Of a DNA stretch of 64,000 nt, positions 24,842-33,453 are shown one piece after another (position 1 is the first letter of the stretch; the number at the start of each line of letters is the position of its first letter). The stretch spans positions 1 through 64,000 of the forward strand of contig CADAWC010000007.1 of the NCBI GenBank assembly GCA_902791475.1. The letters run 5' to 3'. The notes below the pieces were generated by a model. It saw only the letters and a list, made by a program, of their open reading frames with translations, did not search any database and was not told where the DNA came from. Made by a program: the position numbers and the translations under genes. The DNA is from Fibrobacter succinogenes (GTDB lineage Bacteria > Fibrobacterota > Fibrobacteria > Fibrobacterales > Fibrobacteraceae).

Positions 24842-25833
24842 CTTATCTCGCCTACCCACCGTCTTTCCGGATTCGGGCAATGGTCCTCATGACCGTCTGA
24901 CCATACCCACACTTCGTCTGCAAAAGGACAAGATTCGCACTTACCGCCAACAGCACAAACGTCTGCGCCATCATCAAAAAACAGACTTCCTTCTCGCTTC
25001 ACATTCGAAGCAGAAAACACACCCGCCCGAAACTCATTGCGCAACGATTCTAACGACGCATCATCCAGCGCATACATTTCGCGAAGCGCCTGCGAAGCAG
25101 TGCTCAGAAACACCACTTTATTCCACTTGATTCGATTAATCCCATTCGCAGAAGCCCACGACACCAACGCAGGCACATCCTGCAAATTCTTTTTATGCAA
25201 CGTCACTTGCAGCGATACCGTCGCGACTCTCGATTTCGCAGTCCCCACACAGTCAGTATCAGCGCCCATCGCGCAATCAGCATCCTCACAGCCAGCTTTC
25301 TCGCGCAACTTGTCGCGCACCCGAACCAACTTTTCAACATTTGCTTTCCAGCCGTCAAACTGTTCCGACGCCAAATAGCTCACCTTGATATCGCTGCACG
25401 AACGCAACAAGAGTTCCATCGCCGCATCACTTCCCCACTTTCCAGGGAATGTTCCGTTCGTTGTCAAATTCAACAGAAGCCCCATCGCACGACAAAGCTT
25501 CAGCAGTTCATCAAAATGAGAATAAAGTAGAGGTTCCCCCATTGTCGAAGGAATTACTTCTCGCAACAAGCGCTTACCCGAAACATCACGATCCGCAGCG
25601 TACTTTTCAATCGCAGCCCGTGCAACTTCAAAAGGCATTTCGCCCATGCCAAACGCGCGGCGCTCCTTATTACAATAAAAAAAGCGTTCCCTACCATTAT
25701 CCGGCGGGCAATCCCCGTTACCATTCTCAGCACTCCGCGCATTACAATTATGCAAAGCCCGCTGGTTCAAAAAACACAGCGGACAACGCAAATTGCAGAC
25801 GTCAGGATTTGTAAGAAGCGTAATGCGTCGCAT
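24835..25833 (-). CDS. Radical SAM protein with Cys-rich C-terminus
   Basis: The 332-residue protein begins MRRITLLTNPDVCNLRCPLC; Cys13, Cys17 and Cys20 form the CxxxCxxC motif that binds the catalytic 4Fe-4S cluster and S-adenosylmethionine. STMGEPLLY is the GEP-like motif, LNLTTNGT follows, and the C-terminus has CAVGGKCESCPF and DHC, a probable auxiliary cluster as in SPASM-type enzymes. A Cys-containing insertion (CEDADCAMGADTDC) sits mid-protein. The start at 25833 replaces a longer frame whose extra residues are translated repeat DNA. The substrate is unknown; related enzymes modify peptides or activate other enzymes. Confidence 0.8.
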   Translation of the reverse strand: MRRITLLTNPDVCNLRCPLCFLNQRALHNCNARSAENGNGDCPPDNGRERFFYCNKERRAFGMGEMPFEVARAAIEKYAADRDVSGKRLLREVIPSTMGEPLLYSHFDELLKLCRAMGLLLNLTTNGTFPGKWGSDAAMELLLRSCSDIKVSYLASEQFDGWKANVEKLVRVRDKLREKAGCEDADCAMGADTDCVGTAKSRVATVSLQVTLHKKNLQDVPALVSWASANGINRIKWNKVVFLSTASQALREMYALDDASLESLRNEFRAGVFSASNVKREGSLFFDDGADVCAVGGKCESCPFADEVWVWSDGHEDHCPNPERRWVGEIRE

Positions 25834-25834
25834 A

Positions 25835-25960
25835 TTAGGGGATAGGTTACAGGTTATAGGTTTTAGGACAAACATTTCATGCGCTTTGCGCATCTACAAA
25901 GGGCGGCATCGCCGCGATTTATTCGCCTAATACCTACCCCCTAATACCTAAGACCTAATT
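25835..25960. repeat. Inverted-arm array element (TAGGTTATAGG units)
   Basis: The left arm (25835-25867) has TAGGTTA and TTATAGG units; the right arm (25924-25960) is the inverted CCTAATACCTA version. The centre carries two perfect palindromes, ATGCGC TTT GCGCAT (25879-25893) and GCGGC ATC GCCGC (25903-25915). The left arm begins one base from the radical SAM start codon and the right arm overlaps the stop of the flavoprotein gene. Confidence 0.8.
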
Positions 25961-26825
25961 ACTCCCGATATTCTCTCAAGTACTTAATCGCAGCAAGGCC
26001 CGCAATAGCGCCTTCGCCAACGGCTACAGCCACCTGAAGCGTGCCTCCCGTGCAGTCGCCTGCAGCAAAGAGTCCTGGAACAGTTGTCTGGAAATCCTTA
26101 TCAAGCACAAGCTTCCCGGCATCGAACGCAGCGCCTGCCTTCAAAGCCAAATCAGTCGCATTAGCACTACCCATAGCGACGAACATGCCGTCAAAATTGG
26201 CTTCAAGACCATCGTCAAACTTCACGCCTTCAAATTGCCCGGCGCCCTTGAGCCCCGTAATCTTGCGGGTTTCAATCTTCACGCTTTCAGGGAATTTCGC
26301 TGTGAGCTCAGCACCGTTCGTCAAGAGTGTTACGCTGTTGACTACAGACAAAAGTTCAGTCGCTTCATGCAATGCATACTCGCCCGAGCCAAGCACAGCC
26401 ACATCCTTTTTACGATAAAAGAATGCATCGCAAACAGCACAATAACTCACGCCGTGGCCTTCCATTTCGGTCATTCCTGGGAGCGGGGTCTTCTTGCGGG
26501 CAGAGCCCGTTGCCATCACGCAAACCTTTCCGCGATACGTACCATTCAAGCCCGTCGCGACAAACCCAAAACCGTCAAACATGAGGTCCGTTACCTCATC
26601 GTCCACAATTTGCGCACCAAGAGCAATTGCCTGCTTCTTACCGACTTCGGCAAGTTCAGCCCCTGTGAGCGGTTTTTCAAGACCAAAATAATTTTCAATT
26701 TTGTGGGCCTTTGCAAGCGCACCTACATCCTTACCCACAAGCTGAACCTCAAGTCCAGCACGAAGACCATAAAGGGCTGCCGAGACACCGGCCGGTCCAT
26801 GCCCCAAAATCAATATATCAGCCAT
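25959..26825 (-). CDS. Thioredoxin-reductase-like FAD/NAD(P) oxidoreductase
   Basis: The 288-residue flavoprotein has the FAD-binding GHGPAG (8-13), ATGSARKK, the redox-active CAVC (Cys129, Cys132), NAD(P)-binding GSGEYA and the C-terminal FAD contact FAAGDCTGG. This is the domain order of TrxB, though about 20 residues shorter than usual, with GHGPAG replacing GSGPAG. It probably reduces thioredoxin or a related disulfide protein in the cytoplasm. The gene is divergent from the GH8 gene. Whether this is the main thioredoxin reductase or a paralogue cannot be told. Confidence 0.85.
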   Translation of the reverse strand: MADILILGHGPAGVSAALYGLRAGLEVQLVGKDVGALAKAHKIENYFGLEKPLTGAELAEVGKKQAIALGAQIVDDEVTDLMFDGFGFVATGLNGTYRGKVCVMATGSARKKTPLPGMTEMEGHGVSYCAVCDAFFYRKKDVAVLGSGEYALHEATELLSVVNSVTLLTNGAELTAKFPESVKIETRKITGLKGAGQFEGVKFDDGLEANFDGMFVAMGSANATDLALKAGAAFDAGKLVLDKDFQTTVPGLFAAGDCTGGTLQVAVAVGEGAIAGLAAIKYLREYRE

Positions 26826-26879
26826 AATAACCTCAACATTAATATACGATTTTATTTATTTTAAAACACATAATAATTA

Positions 26880-28016
26880 ATGATTTTGGATACCAGGACG
26901 ATGTTGCAACGCTACCCAACGCGAGATTTATTTCTTGAAGCTGGATATGGTCCCAATTTTGCGGACCAGCTTATTCAGAATGCCTATAGCAAACTTTTTG
27001 AGGGCGATCCGATCGACGAGCGCATCTACTTTGATGCGTCCGACGACATGGCATACATCATTGACATTGGGCACGACGACATCCGTTCTGAAGGCATGAG
27101 CTATGGCATGTTCATTGCCGCGCTGACCGACCACGAAGTCACGTTCGACAAGCTCTGGAACTTTTCCAAGCGCTTTGTCCGCAACAACGATGGTCCGCAC
27201 AAAGGGTATTTCTCATGGCAAGTCAACACGACCGACTTTTCCATGATGGACCCGGGCGCCGCACCAGATAGCGAAGAATACTTTGCCGCAGCGCTTCTTA
27301 TCGCCGCAAAGAGGTTCAACCGCGAAGACCTCCTCAACGATGCCAAGGAACTCATCCATGACATCAAGTACAAACCGCAGAACGAACTTGTAGGCCCGAT
27401 TATCGACCCGGAACGCAAACTCATCAAGTTCTCCCCCGTTCTCGGCAACGACTTTACCGACCCGAGCTACCACACGATGGCGTTCTATCGCATGTTCGCC
27501 GAAGCTACGAACGACGAATCCTGGCTTGAAGTCGCACAGGCAAGCATTGAATTTTTGCAGAAGGCGGCACACCCGGTCACCGGACTTTGCGCAGACTACG
27601 CCGAATACGACGGCACTCCAAAGGCCATGCCCTGGTTCCCCGAAAGCAACAACTTTAGCGGAGACGCATGGCGCGTTGCGCTCAACTTGAGCCTCGACTA
27701 TTCAATCTTCCACGGACACGAAAGCGAAAAAGAAATTTGCGAACGCATCTTGCACTTCTTCCAGAACTGCACACCGTACCTCTCCGACTACTCCGTCGAC
27801 GGAGGCCCGTATCCACACCAAGGCAGAAACGCGACGCCAGGGCTTATCGCCATGAACGCAGCCGCCACGCAAGTGCTCCCGGTCGATGACCCGCGCATTA
27901 CGCCTTTTGTCAGGCGCCTTGCTGCGCTCTCCGTGCCCTACCGTTTTTGGCGTTACTATGACGGGATGTTGTACTTAATCGGATTACTCGCCACCGCGGG
28001 AAAAATCACACTCTAA
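26880..28016 (+). CDS. GH8 reducing-end xylose-releasing exo-oligoxylanase (Rex)
   Basis: The 378-residue protein without signal peptide matches Rex-type GH8 enzymes along its length: IRSEGMSYGM with the catalytic acid Glu71, PDSEEYFA (Asp130) and the catalytic base region SGDAWRVA (Asp262). LIKFSP and DFTDPSYH are also family-typical. Rex removes xylose from the reducing end of xylo-oligosaccharides in the cytoplasm, fitting a hemicellulose degrader. The segment before GLIA.NA reads NATP, whereas my memory of the Bacillus halodurans enzyme has an LHP kink there, so product specificity may differ. An AAGGAGG site for the next gene starts inside the 3' end. Confidence 0.88.
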   Translation: MILDTRTMLQRYPTRDLFLEAGYGPNFADQLIQNAYSKLFEGDPIDERIYFDASDDMAYIIDIGHDDIRSEGMSYGMFIAALTDHEVTFDKLWNFSKRFVRNNDGPHKGYFSWQVNTTDFSMMDPGAAPDSEEYFAAALLIAAKRFNREDLLNDAKELIHDIKYKPQNELVGPIIDPERKLIKFSPVLGNDFTDPSYHTMAFYRMFAEATNDESWLEVAQASIEFLQKAAHPVTGLCADYAEYDGTPKAMPWFPESNNFSGDAWRVALNLSLDYSIFHGHESEKEICERILHFFQNCTPYLSDYSVDGGPYPHQGRNATPGLIAMNAAATQVLPVDDPRITPFVRRLAALSVPYRFWRYYDGMLYLIGLLATAGKITL

Positions 28017-28026
28017 GGAGGATCGT

Positions 28027-28941
28027 ATGAAACTACCTGCCATCTTATTCATTGCGGCAAGCTCCATTGCTTTTACCGCCTGCGACGACGTTCGTGTTGA
28101 AAAATACCCGAACGGAAACGTCCGCTTCGAAGCCACCTACGTCAACGACAAAAAGGAAGGCATCGAAAAGGAATACTACGATGACGGTACGCTCAAGCGA
28201 GAATCCAATTACGTGAATGACCGCCGCGAGGGTGTGACCAAGGAATATTACAAGGACGGTACACTCCAGGCCGAACTCCCGTACGCGAACGGTTACATCG
28301 AAGGGACTGTTATCCGTTACCACAAAAACGGCAAGGTAGCCTCCAAAGCGGAGTATAAACAAAATAAGCAAATTGCCTTTGGCGAAACGTATAACGAAGA
28401 CGGAACGCCCGCCACAAGCGGCAGCTACAAGGATCCGCGCGATGGAAACTCCTACGAATGGATTGTTATTGGCGACCAGCTCTGGACCGCAGAAAATATG
28501 AACTTTGCCACCGCCTCCGGTGCAATTTGTTCACAATGCAACCACTGGGGACGCCTCTACGATTTCCAAAACGCACAAAAGGCTTGCCTCGAAGGATTCC
28601 ACATGCCAAGCAAGGCTGAATGGCAAAAGCTCCTGAAAGTCGCCGGTAAAAAGCCGGGTGTCGCCCTCAAGGCTGGATACGGCTGGGATCCGATCAAGCC
28701 GGAATCACCGATCTTCGGAAACGGCAAGGATGAACTCGGATTTGGCGCAAAGGCTGGCGGCGCACACTTCGCCAAGAGCGATGTCGCAATAAAGGACCGC
28801 AAGTTTGACGAAGCGGGTAAAAAGGCATACTTCTGGACAAGCGAAGGCGATGTTCTCGTGTTCTTCCACGACAAGGATATCGCCAAGTTCGAGAAGTTCA
28901 ATCCCGAATTCGGCGCAAGCCTCCGCTGCTTGAAAGACTAA
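28027..28941 (+). CDS. Lipoprotein with MORN-like repeats and one FISUMP domain
   Basis: The 304-residue lipoprotein (signal peptide and AFTAC, Cys19) has about four 22-residue repeats of the 'YPNGN...YVNDKKEG' type (residues 25-130), as in MORN-like or toxin-antitoxin antitoxin YwqK-like proteins. A FISUMP domain follows (about 138-304, with DQLWTAENMNF, FHMPSKAEWQKL and the end LRCLKD). There is no poly-Ser linker. AAGGAGG lies seven bases before the ATG. It probably forms a unit with the GH8 gene 10 bp upstream, although one product is cytoplasmic and the other on the surface. Confidence 0.82.
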   Translation: MKLPAILFIAASSIAFTACDDVRVEKYPNGNVRFEATYVNDKKEGIEKEYYDDGTLKRESNYVNDRREGVTKEYYKDGTLQAELPYANGYIEGTVIRYHKNGKVASKAEYKQNKQIAFGETYNEDGTPATSGSYKDPRDGNSYEWIVIGDQLWTAENMNFATASGAICSQCNHWGRLYDFQNAQKACLEGFHMPSKAEWQKLLKVAGKKPGVALKAGYGWDPIKPESPIFGNGKDELGFGAKAGGAHFAKSDVAIKDRKFDEAGKKAYFWTSEGDVLVFFHDKDIAKFEKFNPEFGASLRCLKD

Positions 28942-28963
28942 TCGTCATTAATTTTATATAACA

Positions 28964-28997
28964 AAAAACTCCTCGGCACAACTGAGGAGTTTTTTTA
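28964..28997. terminator. Bidirectional terminator
   Basis: AAAAAACTCCTC and GAGGAGTTTTTTT form a long stem with T or A runs on both sides. It serves the FISUMP lipoprotein gene and the converging alcohol dehydrogenase gene. Confidence 0.88.
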
Positions 28998-29015
28998 CTT
29001 TTCAAATTTATCCGC

Positions 29016-30194
29016 CTAGTCTAACGTGGCATGCGCAGCAATCGTATAAATAGCAGTCACGTCCTTTGCCTTGAGCGGCACAAAGCCCCAACCATCGCCT
29101 GGATTCAGTTTTTCGACAAGCGTCGGGATATCTTCTTCTTTCGCGCCGAGTTCTGCAAAGTTAATCGGCATGCCGATGGAATGCAAGAACTTGCGGAAAG
29201 CCTTGATGCCTTCGAGAGCGGTCGCCTTCGGGTTTTCAAAATTCATCTGGCAGCCAAATACACGTGTTGCCATCTGTGCAAAACGCATCACGTTGTGGTC
29301 GACGACATATTCCATCCACGCCGGCATAATAACAGCCAGGCCCGCGCCATGGGCGCAGTCATAAAGTCCCGAGAGTTCATGTTCAATCGCGTGGCTATTC
29401 CAGTCCTGACTGCGCCCACAGCCCACAAGGCCATTGTGGGCTACCGTACCCGCCCACATAATGTTCGCACGAGCCTGATAATTGTCGGGTTCGGCCATGG
29501 CGCGCGGACCTTCCTTGAGCATCGTAATGAGCAAAGCTTCGCAAAGGCGATCCGTCGTCTCGACTTCCAAAGTATTCGTGAAGTAGCGTTCAAAAACGTG
29601 GGCCATGATGTCGGTAATGCCGCAAGCAGTCTGGTAAGCCGGTAGCGTGCAAAGCAAAGCCGGATTCTGCACAGCAAATCTCGGGCGGATCACGTCAGCA
29701 CCGATATCGCGCTTAAGCATACCCTCTTCTTTTGTTACAACAGAATCGCCACTACCTTCGGAGCCAGCAGCAGCAATCGTCTGTACTACGCCAATCGGGA
29801 GCGCCTTCGTGACCGGCAGCTTTTTCGCATAAAAGTCCCAAAAATCGCCATCGTAAAGAGAACCTACGGCAATGCCCTTCGAGCTATCAATGACGGAGCC
29901 GCCGCCCACCGCAAGGATGAAATCAACATCATTTGCACGCACCATTTCGATGCCCTTGTAAATCAAGGTATCACGCGGATTCGGCTTCACGCCGCCAAGT
30001 TCCACATGCGTAATCCCCGCAGCATCAAGGCTCGCCTTCACGCGGTCAATCAAGCCGGAGCGCACCGCAGAACCGCCACCGTAATGAATCAGCACCTTCG
30101 TGCCGCCATACTTTTTGACGAGCTCACCGCATTCGTTTTCGCGGTCCTTACCAAATACAAATTCTGTGGGGCTGTAGAAATTAAAGTTATCCAT
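29016..30194 (-). CDS. Iron-containing alcohol dehydrogenase
   Basis: The 392-residue cytoplasmic enzyme of the Fe-ADH family, butanol dehydrogenase/YqhD branch, starts MDNFNFYSPTEFVFGK and has the NAD(P)-binding GGGSVIDSSKGI near residue 95. Metal-binding His residues occur in MAHVFERYF, SHAIEHELS and YDCAHGAGLAV. It should reduce aldehydes with NAD(P)H, for example during fermentation. Length and motifs are normal. It is monocistronic, ending at a terminator shared with the opposite gene. Confidence 0.9.
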   Translation of the reverse strand: MDNFNFYSPTEFVFGKDRENECGELVKKYGGTKVLIHYGGGSAVRSGLIDRVKASLDAAGITHVELGGVKPNPRDTLIYKGIEMVRANDVDFILAVGGGSVIDSSKGIAVGSLYDGDFWDFYAKKLPVTKALPIGVVQTIAAAGSEGSGDSVVTKEEGMLKRDIGADVIRPRFAVQNPALLCTLPAYQTACGITDIMAHVFERYFTNTLEVETTDRLCEALLITMLKEGPRAMAEPDNYQARANIMWAGTVAHNGLVGCGRSQDWNSHAIEHELSGLYDCAHGAGLAVIMPAWMEYVVDHNVMRFAQMATRVFGCQMNFENPKATALEGIKAFRKFLHSIGMPINFAELGAKEEDIPTLVEKLNPGDGWGFVPLKAKDVTAIYTIAAHATLD

Positions 30195-30290
30195 ATTCCA
30201 TCCTTGTGTTTCGAATAAAAATACAAGAAAATCCCGCCCAGCGGCAGGATTATCACAAGAATTCCGTTCACAAAAGGAACCATCGCTCTT

Positions 30291-31517
30291 TTACCAGAAA
30301 TGAAGGCCGAGCCCCAGATAAATGCGGTTATGCCATTCTTTTTTGGCTTCTGGAGCATTATAGACTCCCATATACCTAAGTTTCACAGTCAGGTAGGTGG
30401 CGCCATGGAATTCGGAACCGGGCGTTTTCGACATCCAAAAACGGTAATCCACCTGCAAGCCCGCAGTAAATAGGTCGTACCCACCCGCAAACGGCTGAAT
30501 CTTAAGCCACTTGTTTTCATACACATCTATACCAGCCGTAATGAAAAATGCATCGGAAAATTCCCCACCTAAAAACATAGACGGAGTCACGATGAGCCGC
30601 GATATCTGAACAGGAACACCTAACAAAAATTCACCTTCGGTAAAAGATAGGTTTACGCCGAGTAGGAAGGCTTCTAGGCCAATTCCCCCCGTATACAATT
30701 TTTCCTCGTAATAGTTCCTGAATCTTTTATAGGCATTTTGATCTTCTTCAATTTTCTTGGAAATTTCCTTCAGCCATTCCGAATACTCCGATTCCGGATA
30801 GGTTTCACAAAAAGCCTGCATTTTTTCAAGCATCGGTTTAGCGGCAACCGTGTCCATTTCTTGATGGAGATCTACCCTATCTTCCACACGTTGTGAGATA
30901 ATATTGGCCACGCTATCATTACTAAGTTCTCTTTTGAACATTTTTGCGCTATAAATCCAATATCCCTTATCGAATATATGATAATAAGGATGTAAGTCCT
31001 CAAGAATGGATGCAAGATCCTTATTTTCCGGCTTTACATTCGCTCGCGCAGCCTCGGTCAAATAACTTGTCGTTTTTAATATGCGTTCTTTACGGTCGCG
31101 TTCTGCGGGACGATCCCAATATTCGGCAGCAAACCGAGTTTCAGTTCTGAGGTATTGAAACAAGGAATCGTCAGCAAAGGAGTTTCGAACCTTCTTCCTC
31201 GCGTTCATAAGCATATTCGCAAACTGCGGAATGGCCTGGTCATAGCGTTTCAGCAACAAGTTTATCTGAAGTAGTTCCAAACTATCCAATGCGGATTCAG
31301 GTATTTCCTCGTGCGACAAATATTCAAGCGCAGCATCGACTTTTTCGATATCGCCATTTTTCAGCGCAAGCCACAAACTATTACGAGCATCCTGAAATTC
31401 AGCCATATCGGTCGGATTGACCTTAACCTTGTTGTAGTCCATCTGATCAAAATTTGCATTTTGACCAAGAGCTATCGCACAAGAACAAAGAATAGCAAGA
31501 AAAGCTGTACGAACCAT
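30291..31517 (-). CDS. Exported protein with helical domain and C-terminal barrel-like region
   Basis: The 408-residue protein starts at MVRTAFLAILCSCAIALG, a signal peptide. Residues about 25-260 are mainly helical with TPR-like character (NGDIEKVDAALEYL, RYDQAIPQFANML). Residues about 265-408 form alternating strands ending in GLGLHFW, as in outer-membrane barrels. The in-frame extension to 31607 is dropped because the signal peptide begins here. No known family is recognised. A hairpin terminator of the upstream argJ gene lies immediately before it, so it has its own promoter. Confidence 0.6.
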   Translation of the reverse strand: MVRTAFLAILCSCAIALGQNANFDQMDYNKVKVNPTDMAEFQDARNSLWLALKNGDIEKVDAALEYLSHEEIPESALDSLELLQINLLLKRYDQAIPQFANMLMNARKKVRNSFADDSLFQYLRTETRFAAEYWDRPAERDRKERILKTTSYLTEAARANVKPENKDLASILEDLHPYYHIFDKGYWIYSAKMFKRELSNDSVANIISQRVEDRVDLHQEMDTVAAKPMLEKMQAFCETYPESEYSEWLKEISKKIEEDQNAYKRFRNYYEEKLYTGGIGLEAFLLGVNLSFTEGEFLLGVPVQISRLIVTPSMFLGGEFSDAFFITAGIDVYENKWLKIQPFAGGYDLFTAGLQVDYRFWMSKTPGSEFHGATYLTVKLRYMGVYNAPEAKKEWHNRIYLGLGLHFW

Positions 31518-31535
31518 ATAAGTTAAATATAAAAC

Positions 31536-31568
31536 AAAAACTTCCCGGAGAATAGCCGAGAAGTTTTT
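31536..31568 (-). terminator. Terminator between argJ and the exported protein gene
   Basis: AAAAACTTC.CGG pairs with CCG.GAAGTTTTT around a short loop, with A/T runs at both ends. It lies downstream of argJ on the minus strand. Confidence 0.7.
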
Positions 31569-31690
31569 AAAAAGGTAATCCCTTCCCCATTCGCGGATCA
31601 TGACCACATAAGAGCTAAAGCTCTAAGTGGTCAAAGAAAACAAGTCCGGGATGACAAGGTCAAGGATGACAAATCACTGTCTACTTCCTA
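31569..31690. repeat. Repeat-bearing gap downstream of argJ
   Basis: No gene is present. It contains the inverted pair GACCACATAAGAGCT / AGCTCTAAGTGGTC (31599-31634), two REP-like half copies (CCGGGATGAC and AAGGATGAC, about 31645-31671), and a GTCTACTTCCTAC unit, the inverse of the GTAGGAAGTAGG array at 21866-21891. Confidence 0.55.
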
Positions 31691-32908
31691 CTAAGTTGTA
31701 TATTCAGCGTTGATCTTCACGTAGCCATAGCTCAAGTCGCAAGTGAATGCGCTTGCAGAAGCCTGGCCAATGTTCAACACGAGCGTTACTTTGTATTCAC
31801 GCTGGCGAACCACGGCATGCAGTGCAGCCGTCTGCTTTTCATCCAGCTGTACCGGACGGCCACCTTCAAGAACCTTGACTTCACCAAAGTAGAGGTCCGT
31901 GTGTTCGGCAACCATGTTGCAGCCACTAGAACCAGCACTGCTGAGGATACGGCCCCAGTTCGGGTCTTCACCGAACATAGCGCACTTAGCGAGGTTCGAC
32001 GTACCGATGAAGCGGGCCATGCGGAGTGCTTCTTCGTGGCTTTCAGCCTTTTCAATGCGGAGTTCGATGAGCTTTGTGGCACCTTCACCGTCGCGGACAA
32101 TGTCTTTTGCGAGGCTCTGCATCACGAGCGTCAAAGCAGCACGGAATTCTCCCTGTTCGCTGAGGGAGAGGTCTTCGTACTTGATGCCGCTCATGCCGTT
32201 AGCAAGCATGATGCAAGTGTCGTTCGTGCTGGTGTCACCATCCACCGTAATCGCGTTGAAGGAGTCTGCGATGTTGGCACGGAATTCAGCAAAGAAGTCA
32301 ATCGGCAAAGCAAGGTCAGTCGTGATGAACGCAAGCATCGTTGCCATGTTCGGGTGGATCATGCCAGAACCCTTGCAGGCGCCACCGATAGTCACCACAC
32401 CCTTTTCGGTCTTGATTTCCACGGCGTGGCTCTTGAGAGCAAGGTCCGTTGTGAGGATTGCGCGGCCGAATTCTTCGGAAGCATCTTCATGGAGCTTTTC
32501 CACGAGCTTCGGGATACCGGCTTCGATCTTATCCATCGGCATCAGGTGGCCAATCACACCCGTGCTGCAAACAAGCACGCTCTTCGGCGTGAGCTTCAAG
32601 GCTTCTTCCGTGAGGACAGCCATGCGTTCAGCATCGGCATAGCCCTTTTCGCCCGTGCAAGCGTTAGCGTTACCGCTGTTCACGATCACAGCAGATGCAA
32701 AGTGGGCATGTTCCAAAGCGGCCTTGTCATAAAGGACCGGGGCAGCCTTCACCTTATTGGTGGTAAAAACGGCGAAGCAGCGGGCAGCCTTTTCGCTCTT
32801 GAGAAGAGCCATATCGGCATTGCCGCTGGCCTTGATTCCGGCGCAAATTCCAGATGCGGTAAAGCCCTTGGGGGAGCAAACGCCGCCTTTTTCCAACACA
32901 GTGTACAT
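31691..32908 (-). CDS. argJ: Bifunctional glutamate N-acetyltransferase/ornithine acetyltransferase
   Basis: The 405-residue protein carries ArgJ motifs: IKASGNADMAL, NSGNANACTG, CSTGVIG and the self-cleavage site GMIHPNMATML, where the precursor splits between Ala189 and Thr190 to give alpha and beta chains with Thr190 as nucleophile. DGDTSTNDT and EDPNWGRI are also present. It recycles the acetyl group in arginine synthesis. The start MYTVLEKGG at 32908 follows AGGAG; a longer frame upstream is not conserved. No other arg genes are adjacent. Confidence 0.93.
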   Translation of the reverse strand: MYTVLEKGGVCSPKGFTASGICAGIKASGNADMALLKSEKAARCFAVFTTNKVKAAPVLYDKAALEHAHFASAVIVNSGNANACTGEKGYADAERMAVLTEEALKLTPKSVLVCSTGVIGHLMPMDKIEAGIPKLVEKLHEDASEEFGRAILTTDLALKSHAVEIKTEKGVVTIGGACKGSGMIHPNMATMLAFITTDLALPIDFFAEFRANIADSFNAITVDGDTSTNDTCIMLANGMSGIKYEDLSLSEQGEFRAALTLVMQSLAKDIVRDGEGATKLIELRIEKAESHEEALRMARFIGTSNLAKCAMFGEDPNWGRILSSAGSSGCNMVAEHTDLYFGEVKVLEGGRPVQLDEKQTAALHAVVRQREYKVTLVLNIGQASASAFTCDLSYGYVKINAEYTT

Positions 32909-32982
32909 AGTATCTCCTAAAAAGAAGCTTTCTTTGCGATTCTGGGCTCGCAAAGCCCGTTAAAATTTTTACCTTATGGAGC

Positions 32983-33450
32983 ATGGAAAAGATCATGTTT
33001 ACACAAGAGGCTTACGACAAGCTCGTTAAGGACCTTGAAAATTTAAAAAATGTTGAACGTCCCCGCGTACTTCAAGAATTAGTTGATGCCCGTGCACAAG
33101 GCGATTTGAGTGAAAACGCAGAATACCATGCTGCCAAGGAGCGCCTTGCCTCTATTGACAACATCGAAATGCCGAAACTCCAGGACCAGCTCGCCCGCGC
33201 CCAGGTGATTGCATTTGATGCGAACTCCGACACCATCAAGTTCGGCGCCACCATCACGGCCAAGAACTTGAAGACCAAGCGCGAAATCGTCTACCAGCTC
33301 GTCTCCCCCGAAGAAGCCGACGCCCTCAACGGCAAGATCAGCTTCAAGAGCCCGATTGGTGCCGCCCTCATGGGCAAGAAGCGAGGCGATACCGTCGAAG
33401 TCGTAACGCCCAAGGGCAAGAACCAGTTCGAAATCATCGATTTCAAGTAA
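32983..33450 (+). CDS. greA: Transcript cleavage factor GreA
   Basis: The 155-residue protein has the GreA coiled coil with the acidic tip DLSENAEYHAAKE (Asp and Glu at the tip coordinate the catalytic Mg2+) and the C-terminal FKBP-like domain with SPIGAALMGKKRGD. It rescues backtracked RNA polymerase by stimulating transcript cleavage. ATG at 32995 is an alternative start. holA follows after 3 bp, so the two are co-transcribed. Confidence 0.95.
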   Translation: MEKIMFTQEAYDKLVKDLENLKNVERPRVLQELVDARAQGDLSENAEYHAAKERLASIDNIEMPKLQDQLARAQVIAFDANSDTIKFGATITAKNLKTKREIVYQLVSPEEADALNGKISFKSPIGAALMGKKRGDTVEVVTPKGKNQFEIIDFK

Positions 33451-33453
33451 TCC

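Noticed and set aside
31817..32920. 367-codon frame opposite argJ
   Set aside because: Antisense shadow of a highly conserved enzyme.
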